Shown here piece after piece: positions 27,994 to 38,474 of a stretch of DNA of 64,000 nucleotides; positions within the stretch are counted from its first letter, which is position 1, and each line of letters begins with the position of its first letter. The notes beneath the pieces were generated by a model. The model was not told the origin of the DNA. It was given only the letters and a program-made list of their open reading frames with translations, and did no database searches. The translations under genes were made by a program, and so were the position numbers. The stretch is from Laspinema palackyanum D2a (GTDB taxonomy: Bacteria; Cyanobacteriota; Cyanobacteriia; Cyanobacteriales; Laspinemataceae): contig JAMXFF010000011.1 in NCBI GenBank assembly GCA_025370845.1, positions 1-64,000 of the forward strand. The letters are read 5' to 3'.

Positions 27994-30900
27994 GAATTAT
28001 TCTGTTTCCCTTCGAGTTCCAAGGCTGTGATCACGTTTTCATACTCCTTTTCCACCTGGGTCAGGAGCGCCTGTGCATTGGCCGTCGTCCCCGCTCTACC
28101 TAAATTTTCTAACTCTTTAAACAGATTTGCAAGGGTCAGAGCACCGAGATTTGCACTACTCGATCGCATCGAATGTGCCGCTTGCCGCAACCCTTCCGGA
28201 TTACCTTGCGCCACTGCCTCTCGCATTTCTTGCAATCGTTCCGGAGCATCTTCGAGATAGTTGCCGATAATCAGAGACAACATCGCTGCCGCTTTGGGAC
28301 CCGCCATATCCCGTAAAGAATTTAAAATCTGGCGATCGAGGACTGCTTCACCCTCGCCATCCCGGGGGGGTGGAGGATTAGAACCAAACAAATGGTCACT
28401 GATAAAGGTAGACTGCATCTGGTCCCCCGAGTCAGTTTGGGCACAACCGGATTGAATCTGCTCCAAAGCACTAGCCAAAGCCTTGATGCGAAAGGGTTTG
28501 GTAATATACCCATCCATCCCAGCGGCAAAGCATTTTTGGCGATCGCCCTCCATTGCATAAGCGGTAATTGCAATAATTTTCGGCGCCGGTTCTGGGCGGT
28601 TTTGCCATTCCTCCCGAATCCGCTTGGTTGCCGTTAATCCGTCCATCTGCGGCATCTCAATATCCATTAACACCAGATCATAAGGTTGACGGCGCAAGGC
28701 TTCCAGGGCTTCGAGTCCATTCTGCACTAAATCGGCGCGATACCCAATCTTTTCCAAGGTCCGCATCGCCACTTCTTGGTTCACGGGATTGTCTTCGGCT
28801 AAGAGAATCCGTAAGGGCAGCTTGGGGGGAGAGGATTGCGCCACAACAGCACGAGGCTGAACGGGATGCAATGTCTCAGACCTTTGTAAGGGGGGACTTT
28901 TTTCAATCTGAGCCTGAGGACAGGCCCGGGTAACAATCGTAAAGTAAAACGTAGAACCGGGAACCTGAGAACCGGAGGAAAAGGGCTGCACCGGCCAATT
29001 TTCTGGAGGATTTCCGCCACAAGTTCCCATACTTTCCACCCACATCTGACCCCCCATCGCTTCACATAAGCGTTTGCTGATGGCTAAACCCAATCCGGTG
29101 CCGCCATAGCGTCGCGAAGTAGACAGATCCACTTGGGAGAAGGATTCAAAGAGGCGGTGCATTCCTTCTGGGGGAATGCCAATTCCTGTATCTTGAACCT
29201 GGAATTGAATTCGATAGCGGCAAGATAGCCGATTGTCTGTGGCAAGCAGGTCCTCGGGGAGAGCAGAGGCACTAACGGAGACGATCGCCTCCCCGACTTC
29301 GGTGAATTTGACCGCATTTCCCAGGAGATTGACCAAAATTTGCTGGAGTCGGGTGCGATCGCCCATAATCTGGGAGGGAGTCTCCGGGTTAATTTGGGTG
29401 ACCAGACGGATCCCTCGGGCCGTCGCTTGGGGCGCAAGAACGCTCACTGCTCTAGCGATACAATCCGGTAAGGAAAAAGGTCGTTCATCGAATTCCAATT
29501 TACCGGACTCAATTTTAGACAGGTCCAGGATATCGTTAATAATCCGTAATAAACTCTCGCTGCTGTTGCGAATCGTTTCAGTCCACTGTCGCTGTTGTTG
29601 AGTCTGGGCCGTATCCAGGAGAAGGTCCGTCATGCCGATCACCCCATTGATGGGGGTGCGGATTTCGTGACTCATCATTGCCAAAAACTCACTTTTGGCT
29701 TGATTGGCGACTTCAGCTAACTGTTTGGCGCGATCAAGGGCGAGATTTTGTTCCGCGAGTTGTTGACGCTGTTGGGTTTCCCGTTCGAGTAACTCCGCTT
29801 GGGCTAAGGCAATCCCGACTTGATCCGCCACCGCTTCTAAAAGTGCGATTTCATCTTCTCGCCACTGCCGCAATCCTTGGCATTGTTGCAAGGCGATCGC
29901 CCCATTGGGTTCTCCTTGATAGGAGGTGCGAATCGCCATGAGCGATCGCACGCCGAGTTCCTTAAATACCGGGCAAATGATGGACCGGACTGAGTTATCC
30001 TGCATATCATCCAGGGCGATCGCCCGGTCCTGCTCAATTAAGCGTTCCACCAAGGGATTGCCCCGAATCGGAATCTCTAAATTTAACAGGGAACTCACCC
30101 CGGGCGTTAAATACTCCGTCACACAGTACAATTGCGCCTCGGGTAAGATTTGATAGCGATGCAACAAACACCGATCCACCTGCAATGCTTGTCCCAGTTG
30201 GGTTGCCGTGGTTTGTAAAATTTGGTGGGTGTCCAAACTCTGGCGAATTTTCTGGGTAATTTGTCGCAGGAGTAGACTGCGATGAAAGGCTTGGGCGAGG
30301 GCCGTTGCTGCCTGTTGTCGTTCCAGTTCCCCCCCAATCCACTGCGCCATTAATTTGAGTAATTCTTGTTCTACCGCAGTAAAGGGACGGCGACGGGGAT
30401 GGGAACTAGAAAAGCTCAGGGAACCATAAATTTGACCGGCAACGGTGACGGGGGTGCCGAAATAAGCGGGGGTCGGGTTCATGGAAGCCGGGGGGTCCGA
30501 TTCCCCCTCGTCGCCTACAGGGGACTGAATCCCACTGATCCCAAGGGCTGCTTCTAACACATCACTCCCTGGCCGATCGCCGGTCAAAACGGTCCCCGGA
30601 ACAATGGCACAACTGGGGGGATGGGCGGCAATCACTTCCAGGCGATCGCCCTCGAACCGCCCTAATAGTCCGAGTTCTAGCTCAAACCACTCACACCCCA
30701 GTTCTAGGAGTCGCTGCAAACGCTGGTCAAAACTCAGGGCGGGATCCGCGCTGACTTCATATAAAGCCCTGATACTCGCTTCACTAAAGCGCAATTCTCG
30801 TTCCGCTTGCTTGCGCCAGGTTAGGTCAAATCCCGCAAAAACTGCCGCCTTACCCCCGAGATATTTCTGCGCGACGACTAAATAATGCCAGGGAAGTCCA

Positions 30901-32021
30901 TCCACTTCCCATTCCATTTCTACAGAGGTTTCTGATTCGCTACTTTTGAAAAATTCCTGGACAAAATCTTGAATTTGGGTTCCCGATTCGAGAACCCCAA
31001 TCGGTTGCCCGATAAAGGTTTCCGGTTGAATATTGAAGGAACGCGCTAGATAACGGTTAATCCCCAGATAGGTCAAATTAGAATCAATCCAGGCGATGCT
31101 ACCGGGTACCGAGTCTAAGACGGCACGCAGTTGATCTCGCGCTTGTCGCAGTTCTTCTTCTACCTGGTGGCGTTCCGTGATGTCCCGAACTGCCACAACC
31201 CGAACGAGGCGGTTTTGATACTCAATCATTTTCGGGTGCAATTCAGCGGGAAAGGTGGAGCCATCTTTCCGCAGTGCGACAACGAGATAGGGGCGATCGC
31301 TCTGGTTTTGAATGTTCTGCGAGACGATTTCCCGATACTCTGGAGTCACTAACATCACACCGGAGGTGCCAATGAGTTCTGCTTTTTCATAACCCAGCAT
31401 CTCTGCCAGAACCCGATTCACATCGATAATGATCCCGCGATCGTGCAAGAGAATTCCTTCACAAGTGGCAGCAACCAAACAGCGATATCGTTCTTCGCGT
31501 TGTTGGGCTGCTTCCAGTTGTTGCTGGGAGGTGATGTCATGAACCCTGCTAAGATTTACGCCAATTTCATCGATATCAATCCGTTTTGTCTGGATTTCCC
31601 AGGATTGTTGATCCCCTCCAACGAGGTGACTGCCCTCCGGAACCCCCTCCCTGGCTTCCTCGGTGGCGATCGCTCCTTGGCGATCCCGAACGGCATGAAG
31701 TTCTTCTAGTTTAAGTTGTTTTAAAGCCTCAATCCCATACCCATAAAACTCAGAGGCAGCGATAGTCGCATCCAGAATCATCCCGGTTTCTGGATCAGTG
31801 ATCAATTGCACTGCCGGATTTTCCTCAAATATCCGACGGTAGAGGATTTCCCTATTGATGAGTCGGGAATGCAATTGCGCCGGTACAATCGGCGCAATGT
31901 TATCTGGCAACGATGCGATCGCCGATGGGTCCCATTTTCCAATGCAGTGCATCCTTTTTGACCACAAATACCCGGCGATCGCACCCACAATCAACCCACA
32001 GAAAATCCCTATCCACTGCAT
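27990..32021 (-). CDS. Hybrid sensor histidine kinase (TM-PAS-PAS-PAS-GAF-GAF-HK-REC-Hpt)
   Basis: 1343 aa. One N-terminal membrane helix ([17 protein letters not shown]) is followed by three PAS domains (~55-400; ends [23 protein letters not shown]), two GAF domains (~410-570 and ~580-735), then HisKA with H785 ([14 protein letters not shown]), HATPase ([34 protein letters not shown]), a receiver with D1120 ([11 protein letters not shown]) and a C-terminal Hpt with H1283 ([14 protein letters not shown]). This is a full BarA/ArcB-like phosphorelay in one chain, ending on the GAF response regulator encoded by the overlapping gene. The GAF segments suggest light or small-molecule input. The MITE-like element at 32087-32279 lies in its promoter region. 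Confidence 0.95.
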   Translation of the reverse strand: MQWIGIFCGLIVGAIAGYLWSKRMHCIGKWDPSAIASLPDNIAPIVPAQLHSRLINREILYRRIFEENPAVQLITDPETGMILDATIAASEFYGYGIEALKQLKLEELHAVRDRQGAIATEEAREGVPEGSHLVGGDQQSWEIQTKRIDIDEIGVNLSRVHDITSQQQLEAAQQREERYRCLVAATCEGILLHDRGIIIDVNRVLAEMLGYEKAELIGTSGVMLVTPEYREIVSQNIQNQSDRPYLVVALRKDGSTFPAELHPKMIEYQNRLVRVVAVRDITERHQVEEELRQARDQLRAVLDSVPGSIAWIDSNLTYLGINRYLARSFNIQPETFIGQPIGVLESGTQIQDFVQEFFKSSESETSVEMEWEVDGLPWHYLVVAQKYLGGKAAVFAGFDLTWRKQAERELRFSEASIRALYEVSADPALSFDQRLQRLLELGCEWFELELGLLGRFEGDRLEVIAAHPPSCAIVPGTVLTGDRPGSDVLEAALGISGIQSPVGDEGESDPPASMNPTPAYFGTPVTVAGQIYGSLSFSSSHPRRRPFTAVEQELLKLMAQWIGGELERQQAATALAQAFHRSLLLRQITQKIRQSLDTHQILQTTATQLGQALQVDRCLLHRYQILPEAQLYCVTEYLTPGVSSLLNLEIPIRGNPLVERLIEQDRAIALDDMQDNSVRSIICPVFKELGVRSLMAIRTSYQGEPNGAIALQQCQGLRQWREDEIALLEAVADQVGIALAQAELLERETQQRQQLAEQNLALDRAKQLAEVANQAKSEFLAMMSHEIRTPINGVIGMTDLLLDTAQTQQQRQWTETIRNSSESLLRIINDILDLSKIESGKLEFDERPFSLPDCIARAVSVLAPQATARGIRLVTQINPETPSQIMGDRTRLQQILVNLLGNAVKFTEVGEAIVSVSASALPEDLLATDNRLSCRYRIQFQVQDTGIGIPPEGMHRLFESFSQVDLSTSRRYGGTGLGLAISKRLCEAMGGQMWVESMGTCGGNPPENWPVQPFSSGSQVPGSTFYFTIVTRACPQAQIEKSPPLQRSETLHPVQPRAVVAQSSPPKLPLRILLAEDNPVNQEVAMRTLEKIGYRADLVQNGLEALEALRRQPYDLVLMDIEMPQMDGLTATKRIREEWQNRPEPAPKIIAITAYAMEGDRQKCFAAGMDGYITKPFRIKALASALEQIQSGCAQTDSGDQMQSTFISDHLFGSNPPPPRDGEGEAVLDRQILNSLRDMAGPKAAAMLSLIIGNYLEDAPERLQEMREAVAQGNPEGLRQAAHSMRSSSANLGALTLANLFKELENLGRAGTTANAQALLTQVEKEYENVITALELEGKQNNS

Positions 32022-32086
32022 AGTCTGTTGTTATGGTGTCTTTCTCTCATCATAAAGCGGTGAGGGGAGATGGGGAAGATGGGGAG

Positions 32087-32279
32087 GATGGGGAGGATTG
32101 TTTGTAGTAACGACTTCAGTCGTTTCCGCGTTACTTGGCATCCGCCAAGTAACGCTCCAATGGAGGATTAAGCCCCAGTCCCCAAACAGGCACTTAATCC
32201 TCTCAGGGTAAGTGTCATGGCGTCCGCCATGACACGAGAGCAACGACTGAAGTCGTTACTACAAACAATCCTCCCCATC
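32087..32279. mobile_element. MITE-like element B with perfect 38-bp terminal inverted repeats
   Basis: 32087-32124 (GATGGGGAGGATTGTTTGTA...) is the exact reverse complement of 32242-32279. Internal hairpins GCGTTACTTGGC..GCCAAGTAACGC and GTGTCATGGCG..CGCCATGACAC match those of element A but in reverse order, so B is inverted relative to A. There is no ORF. It sits about 65 bp upstream of the hybrid kinase start. Confidence 0.75.
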
Positions 32280-32780
32280 TCCCCCATCTCCCCCAGGGGG
32301 ACCAATTTTTTGTATAATAGGGGTTGAACCCCCCCGGCAGGGATGGCATTTTTGAAAACTTAAGGGCAAGTCATGTTTCCTAGACTTCTTCATTCCCCGA
32401 GTCTGGCTTTGACATTAAAGGTGATTTACCTCACTCCACCCTGAGTCGGAGATCGCTTCGGGGTCCAGAAGTCATCACCACTTGCTGCCGTCAGGGATCA
32501 TCAGGGTCATAGGAGGAAGATCCCCCAACACCAGCAACTGCGATCGCTGCACTGGAAACGTTCAGCCCCCATATTATAAATAGCTGATAGGGCTTCGGCT
32601 TTTTTAAGCCGATTGCAGCTCGATTCAGCAATTCATTATCAATAGAGAGATTCCTCCTGCGATGGAGTGATCTCATTCCTTCTGCCACTGTTAACCCAAA
32701 ACAAAATTTTTTCACCGTGGATATTATCCTCTGTGTTCCCCAACTACAAGCTCCCTGGTTAAATCAACTAAATTATACCC
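32280..32780. other. Intergenic region before the NACHT gene
   Basis: CCCCATCTCCC runs and a few short stems. A minus-strand frame at 32491-32715 (GTG start, AGAGGA 11 nt upstream, tail GGSSSYDPDDP) is possible but not convincing. The last 60 bp probably carry the NACHT gene promoter. Confidence 0.4.
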
Positions 32781-35228
32781 ATGAGAAAACGATCGCTGAA
32801 CACGTCAGAAACTGGAAAGCTCAAGGCCAAATCTGCGTTTGAAAGAAGTGGCTGGACGCAACAAGATTTGGCTGTGGAAGTGGGGTTAGAAACCCGTCAA
32901 TCTATTTGGAAGTTTTTGACAGGACGGCCTATTGATCGGGCGATTTTTATCGAAATTTGCTGCAAATTAGACTTAGATTGGCAGGACATTGCTGAGTTAC
33001 CCCCGGAGGTTACCCCAGAGCCTCCCCAAACCGAGGATGATCCGGGGTTAGATCCGCCCATTGAAGATATCACCGCCTTAGTCACCGACTTGCGATCGCG
33101 CATGAGGGAACCCATTCTCGCTCAATGTGGTACGCTCCGTCTTTTAGACAACTCCCAACCTGTTGCTCTGGATGATATCTACATCCAGATTAATATTCTC
33201 CAACAACTGAATCGCCAACGATGGTTAGAAGTCTCGGACCTCCAATTTCAGCCTAGGCAAATTCGTCAGTCCAAGAGTCAGGTAAGCCGGAGCGTTGCTG
33301 CATCAGAACCCCAGCCCAAGATGCCAGCAATCCAAGCGGTTTCTACCTATTCAAAGTTATTAATATTAGGTAAGCCCGGAGCTGGCAAAACTACGTTTTT
33401 GCAATCCCTGGCGCTGCGTTGTATTCAAGAAAAAACAGATAAAGAAACAGCAGCTAAAACGGATGTTAAAAGTCTCCCTGTTTTTATTAGAATTAGGGAC
33501 TGGAAAACTGAAAGCAAACAAAGTGGAAATCGCAGCCTAATCCATTATATTACTAAAATTTTCACCAACTTTGGCCTGTCAGCGGATAAGGTGGAAACCT
33601 TGCTGCAATCAGGTCATGCCTTGGTTTTGTTGGATGGATTAGATGAAATCCCTCCCAGTGACAGCCGAGAAATCGCCTACGAAATTAACCAATTTTGTGA
33701 AACCTACTATCAAAACCGGGTAGTCATAACCTGTCGCTTGGGGGGAGGCGAGTACCACTTCACGGGGTTTACGGAAGTAGAATTGGCGGATTTTGATGAG
33801 TCACAAATTGAAGCGTTTGCGGATAAGTGGTTTGTAGCAGCCCGTGGCGATGAGGAAGCGGGTTTACTACTCTCCCAACGGTTTTTGGAAAAGCTCCATT
33901 TACCTGAAAATCAACCGATTCGGGAGTTAGTCGTTACGCCCATTCTGTTAACCCTAACCGCGAGTATTTTTCAGACCAAAGAAGATTTCCCCAACAAACG
34001 GTCTAAACTCTATGAAGCCGGGTTAGATATTATGCTGGTGCGATGGGATGAAGCCCGAGGCATTCAACGGGATGAAGTCTATCGCAATTTATCCCTGCCT
34101 CGAAAAATAGAGCTATTGAGTCAAATTGCCGCTACCACCTTTGCTCAAAGTAATTATTTTTTTGAAAAGCGAGAAATTGAGCATTATATTGGGGATTATT
34201 TGGCAACGTTACCCCAAAGCAATACAGAACCGGAAACCTTGCGATCGCAAAGTTCCTCGGTCCTGGATGCGATCGAAGCGCAACATGGTTTATTAGTAGA
34301 ACGAGCGCGGGGAATTTATTCCTTTTCTCATTTAACCTTCCAGGAATATTTTACAGCGCGTCAGATTGCGGCGACACCGGATCCCAATGCGTTGGAGGAG
34401 GAGTTACAAGGGTTAGCAAGTCATGTCTGCGAACCGCGATGGCGAGAAGTGGTGTTACTCACCTCAGAATTGTTAAGAAATGCTGACCCTTTGCTGCAAG
34501 CGATGAAGCAGCAAATTGATGTGATGTTGGTTGCCGATGGCAAATTGCAGCAGTTTTTAGCCTGCACCAGTGCTAAATGCCAACGGATGGAAGGATTGTA
34601 CAAACCCGCAGCAGTTCGGGCATTTTACTTTACCTTGTTTCGAGATCGCAGCTTGGGTTTAGCCCTGGCCCTAGACCCCAGTTTAGCCCGGGATTTGGCC
34701 CACGAGTTAGCCTTGGATTTGGAGTTGGCGCGCGCTTTGGAGTTGGTTTATAGTCTGACTCGCAATCCTAATGTCAAACAAATCCTCTCCCTGGGGTTTG
34801 CTCTGGACCTTGATCGCAGTTTAACCCACGAGCCAGAATTGCGCGAAGGATTGCAGGAACTCAAGGACCAACTGCCGGATCCTGGGGAGGGTCGCGATCG
34901 CTTAATTGCCTGGTGGGGCGATCGGGCTGGTGCCTGGGCGGAACAATTTCGCGCCTTGCTGATCCAGCATCGCCAAATTGGTCACAATTGGCAGTTTACC
35001 CCCCGACAAGTGGCTTTACTGGACCAATATTATCAAGCCAATCAACTCCTTGTGGATTGTCTGCATGGCGAGTCCCATTGCTCCTCCGTGGTGCGATCGC
35101 ACCTAGAGGCAACCCTCCTCTTACCCGTCGGAGAAATTGAAACCTCCGAGATCGCCTCTAACTCTTCCTCTGACTACTTTATTCAAATCAGTGACAGTTC
35201 TATTCCTTTCGCTAAACTGATGCCCTAA
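32781..35228 (+). CDS. NACHT-family STAND NTPase with N-terminal HTH
   Basis: 815 aa. Residues ~15-75 are an XRE-like helix-turn-helix (SGWTQQDLAVEVGLETRQSIWKFLTG.PID). After a linker (~95-190) comes the NACHT ATPase: Walker A ILGKPGAGKTTF with K203, Walker B VLLDGLDEIPP with D285/D288/E289, VVITCRLG sensor, and FDESQIEAFADKWF. A winged-helix part ends near GIYSFSHLTFQEYFTARQIA. The C-terminal ~300 residues are helical with an unusual Leu-Ala-Asp/Glu run (LALALDPSLARDLAHELALDLELARALEL). Bacterial NACHT proteins are known antiphage sensors in part. No effector enzyme domain is visible here. It is a single gene upstream of rpsN. Confidence 0.9.
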   Translation: MRKRSLNTSETGKLKAKSAFERSGWTQQDLAVEVGLETRQSIWKFLTGRPIDRAIFIEICCKLDLDWQDIAELPPEVTPEPPQTEDDPGLDPPIEDITALVTDLRSRMREPILAQCGTLRLLDNSQPVALDDIYIQINILQQLNRQRWLEVSDLQFQPRQIRQSKSQVSRSVAASEPQPKMPAIQAVSTYSKLLILGKPGAGKTTFLQSLALRCIQEKTDKETAAKTDVKSLPVFIRIRDWKTESKQSGNRSLIHYITKIFTNFGLSADKVETLLQSGHALVLLDGLDEIPPSDSREIAYEINQFCETYYQNRVVITCRLGGGEYHFTGFTEVELADFDESQIEAFADKWFVAARGDEEAGLLLSQRFLEKLHLPENQPIRELVVTPILLTLTASIFQTKEDFPNKRSKLYEAGLDIMLVRWDEARGIQRDEVYRNLSLPRKIELLSQIAATTFAQSNYFFEKREIEHYIGDYLATLPQSNTEPETLRSQSSSVLDAIEAQHGLLVERARGIYSFSHLTFQEYFTARQIAATPDPNALEEELQGLASHVCEPRWREVVLLTSELLRNADPLLQAMKQQIDVMLVADGKLQQFLACTSAKCQRMEGLYKPAAVRAFYFTLFRDRSLGLALALDPSLARDLAHELALDLELARALELVYSLTRNPNVKQILSLGFALDLDRSLTHEPELREGLQELKDQLPDPGEGRDRLIAWWGDRAGAWAEQFRALLIQHRQIGHNWQFTPRQVALLDQYYQANQLLVDCLHGESHCSSVVRSHLEATLLLPVGEIETSEIASNSSSDYFIQISDSSIPFAKLMP

Positions 35229-35330
35229 CTTGATTGACTAGCTTTGAATCAGTCCAGGTTTATGCGCCGAAGACTGATTTATCAGCTAGAATGAAAGATA
35301 CTGTCTTTTTTAAGGGATGAGAATCATTAC

Positions 35331-35633
35331 ATGGCTAAGAAATCCATGATCGAGCGGGAAAAGAAACGCAAAGCGCTCGTTGACAAGTACATCGATAAGC
35401 GGTTTGAGTTAAAAGCGCAATTTGCCGCAGCCACGGATCCAGAAGAAAAATTGCAAATTCACCGCCAAATTCAACAACTGCCTCGCAATAGCGCCCCCAA
35501 CCGGGTCCGCAACCGTTGCTGGCTGACGGGACGTCCCAGAGGGTTTTATCGCGATTTCGGACTCTCTCGGAACGTGATTCGCGAAATGGCTCACGAGGGA
35601 CTTCTCCCTGGGGTTGTCAAATCAAGCTGGTAG
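35331..35633 (+). CDS. rpsN: 30S ribosomal protein S14
   Basis: 100 aa. It shows the S14 signature [44 protein letters not shown] at the C terminus and a basic N terminus ([20 protein letters not shown]). This is the long, zinc-free form. In cyanobacteria rpsN is usually outside the large ribosomal operon, as here. It binds 16S rRNA in the small-subunit head. AAGGGATGAGAATCATTAC precedes the ATG. Confidence 0.98.
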   Translation: MAKKSMIEREKKRKALVDKYIDKRFELKAQFAAATDPEEKLQIHRQIQQLPRNSAPNRVRNRCWLTGRPRGFYRDFGLSRNVIREMAHEGLLPGVVKSSW

Positions 35634-35647
35634 TCCAAAGCTAGATA

Positions 35648-35709
35648 GAGCGTGGATTTTGGATTTTAGATCAGCACTCTAAAATCTAAAATCTAAAATC
35701 CCGACGCTC
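35648..35709. terminator. Bidirectional hairpin between rpsN and the next gene
   Basis: GATTTTGGATTTTAGAT (ending 35671) pairs with ATCTAAAATCTAAAATC (35684-35700), and outside it GAGCG.. (35648) pairs with CGACGCTC (35702-35709). It contains a triple TAAAATC repeat. It lies between convergent genes. Confidence 0.6.
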
Positions 35710-35715
35710 CCGAGC

Positions 35716-36051
35716 TTATTGTCCACAACAGCGATCAATCCCCAGGCTATCCAAAAGTAAGTCACTCACGGCATTGGCGATCGCAAATTCCCCATAAAAA
35801 CTTTTAGAAAAATCAAACGCCTGCATCTCAGTCACGATCGCAATCACCAGACACCCTAAGTCATTCTCGCCTTCGAGTCGCTGACGGACAAAAATTTGAG
35901 TCGCGCGTTCCGCAATCTGGTGGTTGACTGCTTCGGGAATAAACTCGCGATCGAGCCACTGATGCAAAGCAGCCTGCAACCATTTCCCCTCCTGTTGAGG
36001 ATTACTCATGGGGGGCAACGTAATCGGTTTAATGGGTTCACTCATGGGCAT
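35716..36051 (-). CDS. Conserved cyanobacterial hypothetical protein
   Basis: 111 aa from the first ATG (36051); ATG 36045 or an upstream GTG at 36063 are alternatives since no clear Shine-Dalgarno decides. The protein is largely helical (WLQAALHQWLDREFIPEAVNHQIAERATQIFVRQRLEGENDLGCLVIAIVTEMQ) and ends FYGEFAIANAVSDLLLDSLGIDRCCGQ, a tail I recognise as conserved among cyanobacteria without a known function. It is soluble, with no motif of catalysis. Confidence 0.7.
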   Translation of the reverse strand: MPMSEPIKPITLPPMSNPQQEGKWLQAALHQWLDREFIPEAVNHQIAERATQIFVRQRLEGENDLGCLVIAIVTEMQAFDFSKSFYGEFAIANAVSDLLLDSLGIDRCCGQ

Positions 36052-36208
36052 TGAAGGTGACACTACTATTTCCCAATTTTATAGTACATTCTCCCTCATA
36101 CCCACCCTAAACCGAGATCAAAGATGAACCTTGAAAAATGACCCCTCCAGTTCGGGGTGACAATTTCAGTCGTTCCCCTAGTTCCAAATCACAATATGAG
36201 TCGTGATC

Positions 36209-36320
36209 CGATGTTTGTAGTAACGACTTGATTTCGTTATCTTATCTCTATTCAAAATCACGACTTCAGCCGTTATCTTCCCGTTTTTAGTAACGACTTA
36301 ATATCCTTATCTTATCTCTA
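36209..36320. repeat. Decayed AACGACT repeats in a tandem ~75-bp duplication
   Basis: GTAGTAACGACTTGATTTCGTTATCTTATCTCTATTC begins one unit near 36215; TAGTAACGACTTAATATCCTTATCTTATCTCTATTC begins the next near 36288. The palindromic cores are eroded. Otherwise the gap 36052-36459 holds no supported gene. Confidence 0.65.
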
Positions 36321-36459
36321 TTCAAAGTCACGAAAAGAGTTGCAAAAATCTATCGAAAGGATGATGCCATAGGGCAGAATATAATTATAGAATATAAGAC
36401 TATAAAAAATAGAAAATGAATCATTCCTGTAGTAAAAAGCAAGGTTTAAATTTTGAAAG

Positions 36460-37356
36460 ATGATGGGAAAGCGCGAGGGAAAGTCTCACCAAAAATGGGA
36501 ATGGGCGGAAGAATCGGATGAGCTAATTCGGGGGATTTCTGGAGGATTTTTGTTTGGAATTCCCCTATTGTACACGATGGAAGTGTGGTGGATCGGTTCG
36601 TATAGTAAAGCGTCGATGAGACTGGTGGCGCTGGCGATTACCTATTTGGTGGTGTTTTTCTTCAATCGCACGGCGGGATTTCGGCGCAACCAAGATATCG
36701 AGATGCGATGGCGGGATACGGCGATGGAGAGTGTGGAAGCGATCGCGATCGGCTTAGTTTCGGCAACAGTGGTGTTGATATTATTGCGCCAAATCGATAT
36801 TCACACGCCTCTGAATGAAGCGCTGGGAAAAGCGATTTTTGAAGGATTGCCCTTTTCGTTAGGGGTAGCGCTGGCAACGTCATTGATGAGTGGCGATCGC
36901 TTTGAATTAAATTTGGAGAATAATAACACCAAAGGCAATTCAACAAAACCAACAGAAATAGAAAACAATTTAGCCGATTTGGGTGCCACTTTAATCGGGG
37001 CAATTTTTATTGCCTTTAACATCGCACCTACCGATGAAGTTCCCATGCTGGCGGCGGCGAGTTCTTCCCCTTGGCAAATTGCCGTTGTGGTTTCTTCTTT
37101 GCTGATTTCTTACTGTATTGTATTTGCAGCGGGATTTCGGGGACAAAAAAGACGATATAAACAGCGAGGGGTATTTCAAGATCCGTTAGGAGAAACCTTA
37201 ATTTGCTATTTAGTATCTTTGGGTGCATCGGTGGTGATGTTGTGGTTTTTCCAGAAACTTAACTTTAGCGATCCTTGGCAAATTTGGCTGAATCATAGTA
37301 TAATATTGGGACTTCCAGCAGCGGTCGGCGGTGCAGCGGGGAGGTTAGCGGTATGA
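36460..37356 (+). CDS. TIGR02587 family (DUF2391) integral membrane protein
   Basis: 298 aa, about seven membrane helices. Family-typical features are the opening DELIRGISGGFLFGIPLLYTMEVWW, the R.D.A.E..E..AIGL stretch (WRDTAMESVEAIAIGLVSA), LPFSLGVALA and NIAPTDEVPMLAA. A hydrophilic loop (~150-170, LNLENNNTKGNSTKPTEIENN) separates the halves. The function is unknown. It overlaps the next gene by ATGA, and the two families are known to occur as a fixed pair, so they likely form a complex or one pathway. Confidence 0.88.
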   Translation: MMGKREGKSHQKWEWAEESDELIRGISGGFLFGIPLLYTMEVWWIGSYSKASMRLVALAITYLVVFFFNRTAGFRRNQDIEMRWRDTAMESVEAIAIGLVSATVVLILLRQIDIHTPLNEALGKAIFEGLPFSLGVALATSLMSGDRFELNLENNNTKGNSTKPTEIENNLADLGATLIGAIFIAFNIAPTDEVPMLAAASSSPWQIAVVVSSLLISYCIVFAAGFRGQKRRYKQRGVFQDPLGETLICYLVSLGASVVMLWFFQKLNFSDPWQIWLNHSIILGLPAAVGGAAGRLAV

Positions 37357-37799
37357 CCTCAGAAATGAAAGAGACGCAAAGCAAACAGACGCAACAAAAC
37401 GATAGACGACGCCAAGAAATTGCAGGGCGATCGCCTGCGGAATGGGTGACATTTAGCATTGCTTTGTCAATCGTGGGGATTCTGATTGGATTGGTGAGTT
37501 ATGACTGGATGACCCAGGGCGATCGCCCGCCGATTCTCTCCGTAACGCCAAAGGGACAGATTCAAGAACGCAACCAGCAATTTTACGTCCCCTTTCGGGT
37601 ACAAAACGAAGGCGGAGAAACCGTCGCTTCAGTTCAGGTGATTGCCGAATTAGAAATTGATGGAATTACTTATTCAATTGGAGAACAAGAAATCGAATTT
37701 TTAGCCAAAGGAGAGACAGAAGAGGGAGCATTTGTGTCAAACAGAGACCCTCGCCAAGGAAAATTAACCATGCGAATTTCCAGTTACAAGTTACCGTAG
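37353..37799 (+). CDS. TIGR02588 family protein
   Basis: 148 aa. A charged N terminus (SKQTQQNDRRRQEIAGRSPAEW) leads into one membrane helix (VTFSIALSIVGILIGLVSYDW). The rest is an exposed beta domain (PPILSVTPKGQIQERNQQFYVPFRVQNEGGETVASVQVIAEL...EFLAKGETEEGAFVSNRDP). It is encoded with a four-base overlap behind TIGR02587, the standard partner. The role is unknown; the extramembrane immunoglobulin-like domain could cap the partner's channel (inference). Confidence 0.88.
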   Translation: MTSEMKETQSKQTQQNDRRRQEIAGRSPAEWVTFSIALSIVGILIGLVSYDWMTQGDRPPILSVTPKGQIQERNQQFYVPFRVQNEGGETVASVQVIAELEIDGITYSIGEQEIEFLAKGETEEGAFVSNRDPRQGKLTMRISSYKLP

Positions 37800-37859
37800 G
37801 CGGATAAACCGGGGCGATTGAAATCGCGTTTACACAGGCTCATTCCGCCTTCGCAGACT

Positions 37860-38069
37860 AATTTATTAAGGTTAATTCAGCACAAATAATATGATCGCGT
37901 CTCCCAACAAGAACCCCCCACAGAAAAATTCCTGTAGAGACGCCGATAAGAGCGCGTCTCCCAACAAGAGCCACCCACAGTTTTAGCTTTTGCCAACAGG
38001 AAATCCCAGGGGATATAGAAAGCGATCGCATGATAGAATAAAGCATGAGAAAAACAGGAGGCGATCGGC
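37860..38069. repeat. Short direct repeats around GCGTCTCCCAACAAGA
   Basis: GCGTCTCCCAACAAGA occurs twice (near 37897 and 37952), each followed by a CCCACAG, with CCTGTAGAGACGC between them as the complementary arm. It lies between TIGR02588 and the antitoxin relic, and may be a decayed small transposable repeat. Confidence 0.5.
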
Positions 38070-38270
38070 ATGGAGACCAAACGCTCAAAACCGCAAATTG
38101 TTCTGCGAGACGGCAAACCAGTGGCGGTCATTTAGGATATTGACGAATACCAAGAAATGCTGGAACGACTGGAAGACATCGAAGATGTAGAAGAGTTAGA
38201 GCGGATGCATCAAAACGGGGTAGAATTTAGGAGCCTTGATCGCTACGCTAGATATAGTGTTCATGGGTAA
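38070..38270 (+). pseudogene. Phd/YefM-like antitoxin with a premature stop
   Basis: AGGAGG lies 8 nt before ATG 38070. The frame reads ETKRSKPQIVLRDGKPVAVI, then TAG at 38133, then DIDEYQEMLERLEDIEDVEELERMHQNG... and a final stop at 38268. Antitoxins of this family have a hydrophobic residue at the broken position (VIL-D-DEY), so a single change such as TTG to TAG explains it. The remaining 44 codons are well kept, so the lesion is young. The toxin gene expected behind it is missing. Confidence 0.75.
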
Positions 38271-38474
38271 GTCCTGACTACAAACAGAAGAGAACGATAG
38301 CAAGTCGGGACGTTGAACTTGATCCTTGATTCTTCATTCTAAGTCAGAGTATTCCCTAAGTTTCATGATATTTTAAAATCTTGAGCCGGTTTGAGGGCAG
38401 CACTTTCTACCCTTTTTAAGCCGTTCCTCCCTGGTCTGTATCTGCAATTTCTCAACTTTTAACCGGCTAAGTTC

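Noticed and set aside
32491-32715. Minus-strand ORF of 74 aa (GTG start)
   Set aside because: A weak Shine-Dalgarno exists, but the sequence spans a hairpin-like spacer and shows no protein pattern.
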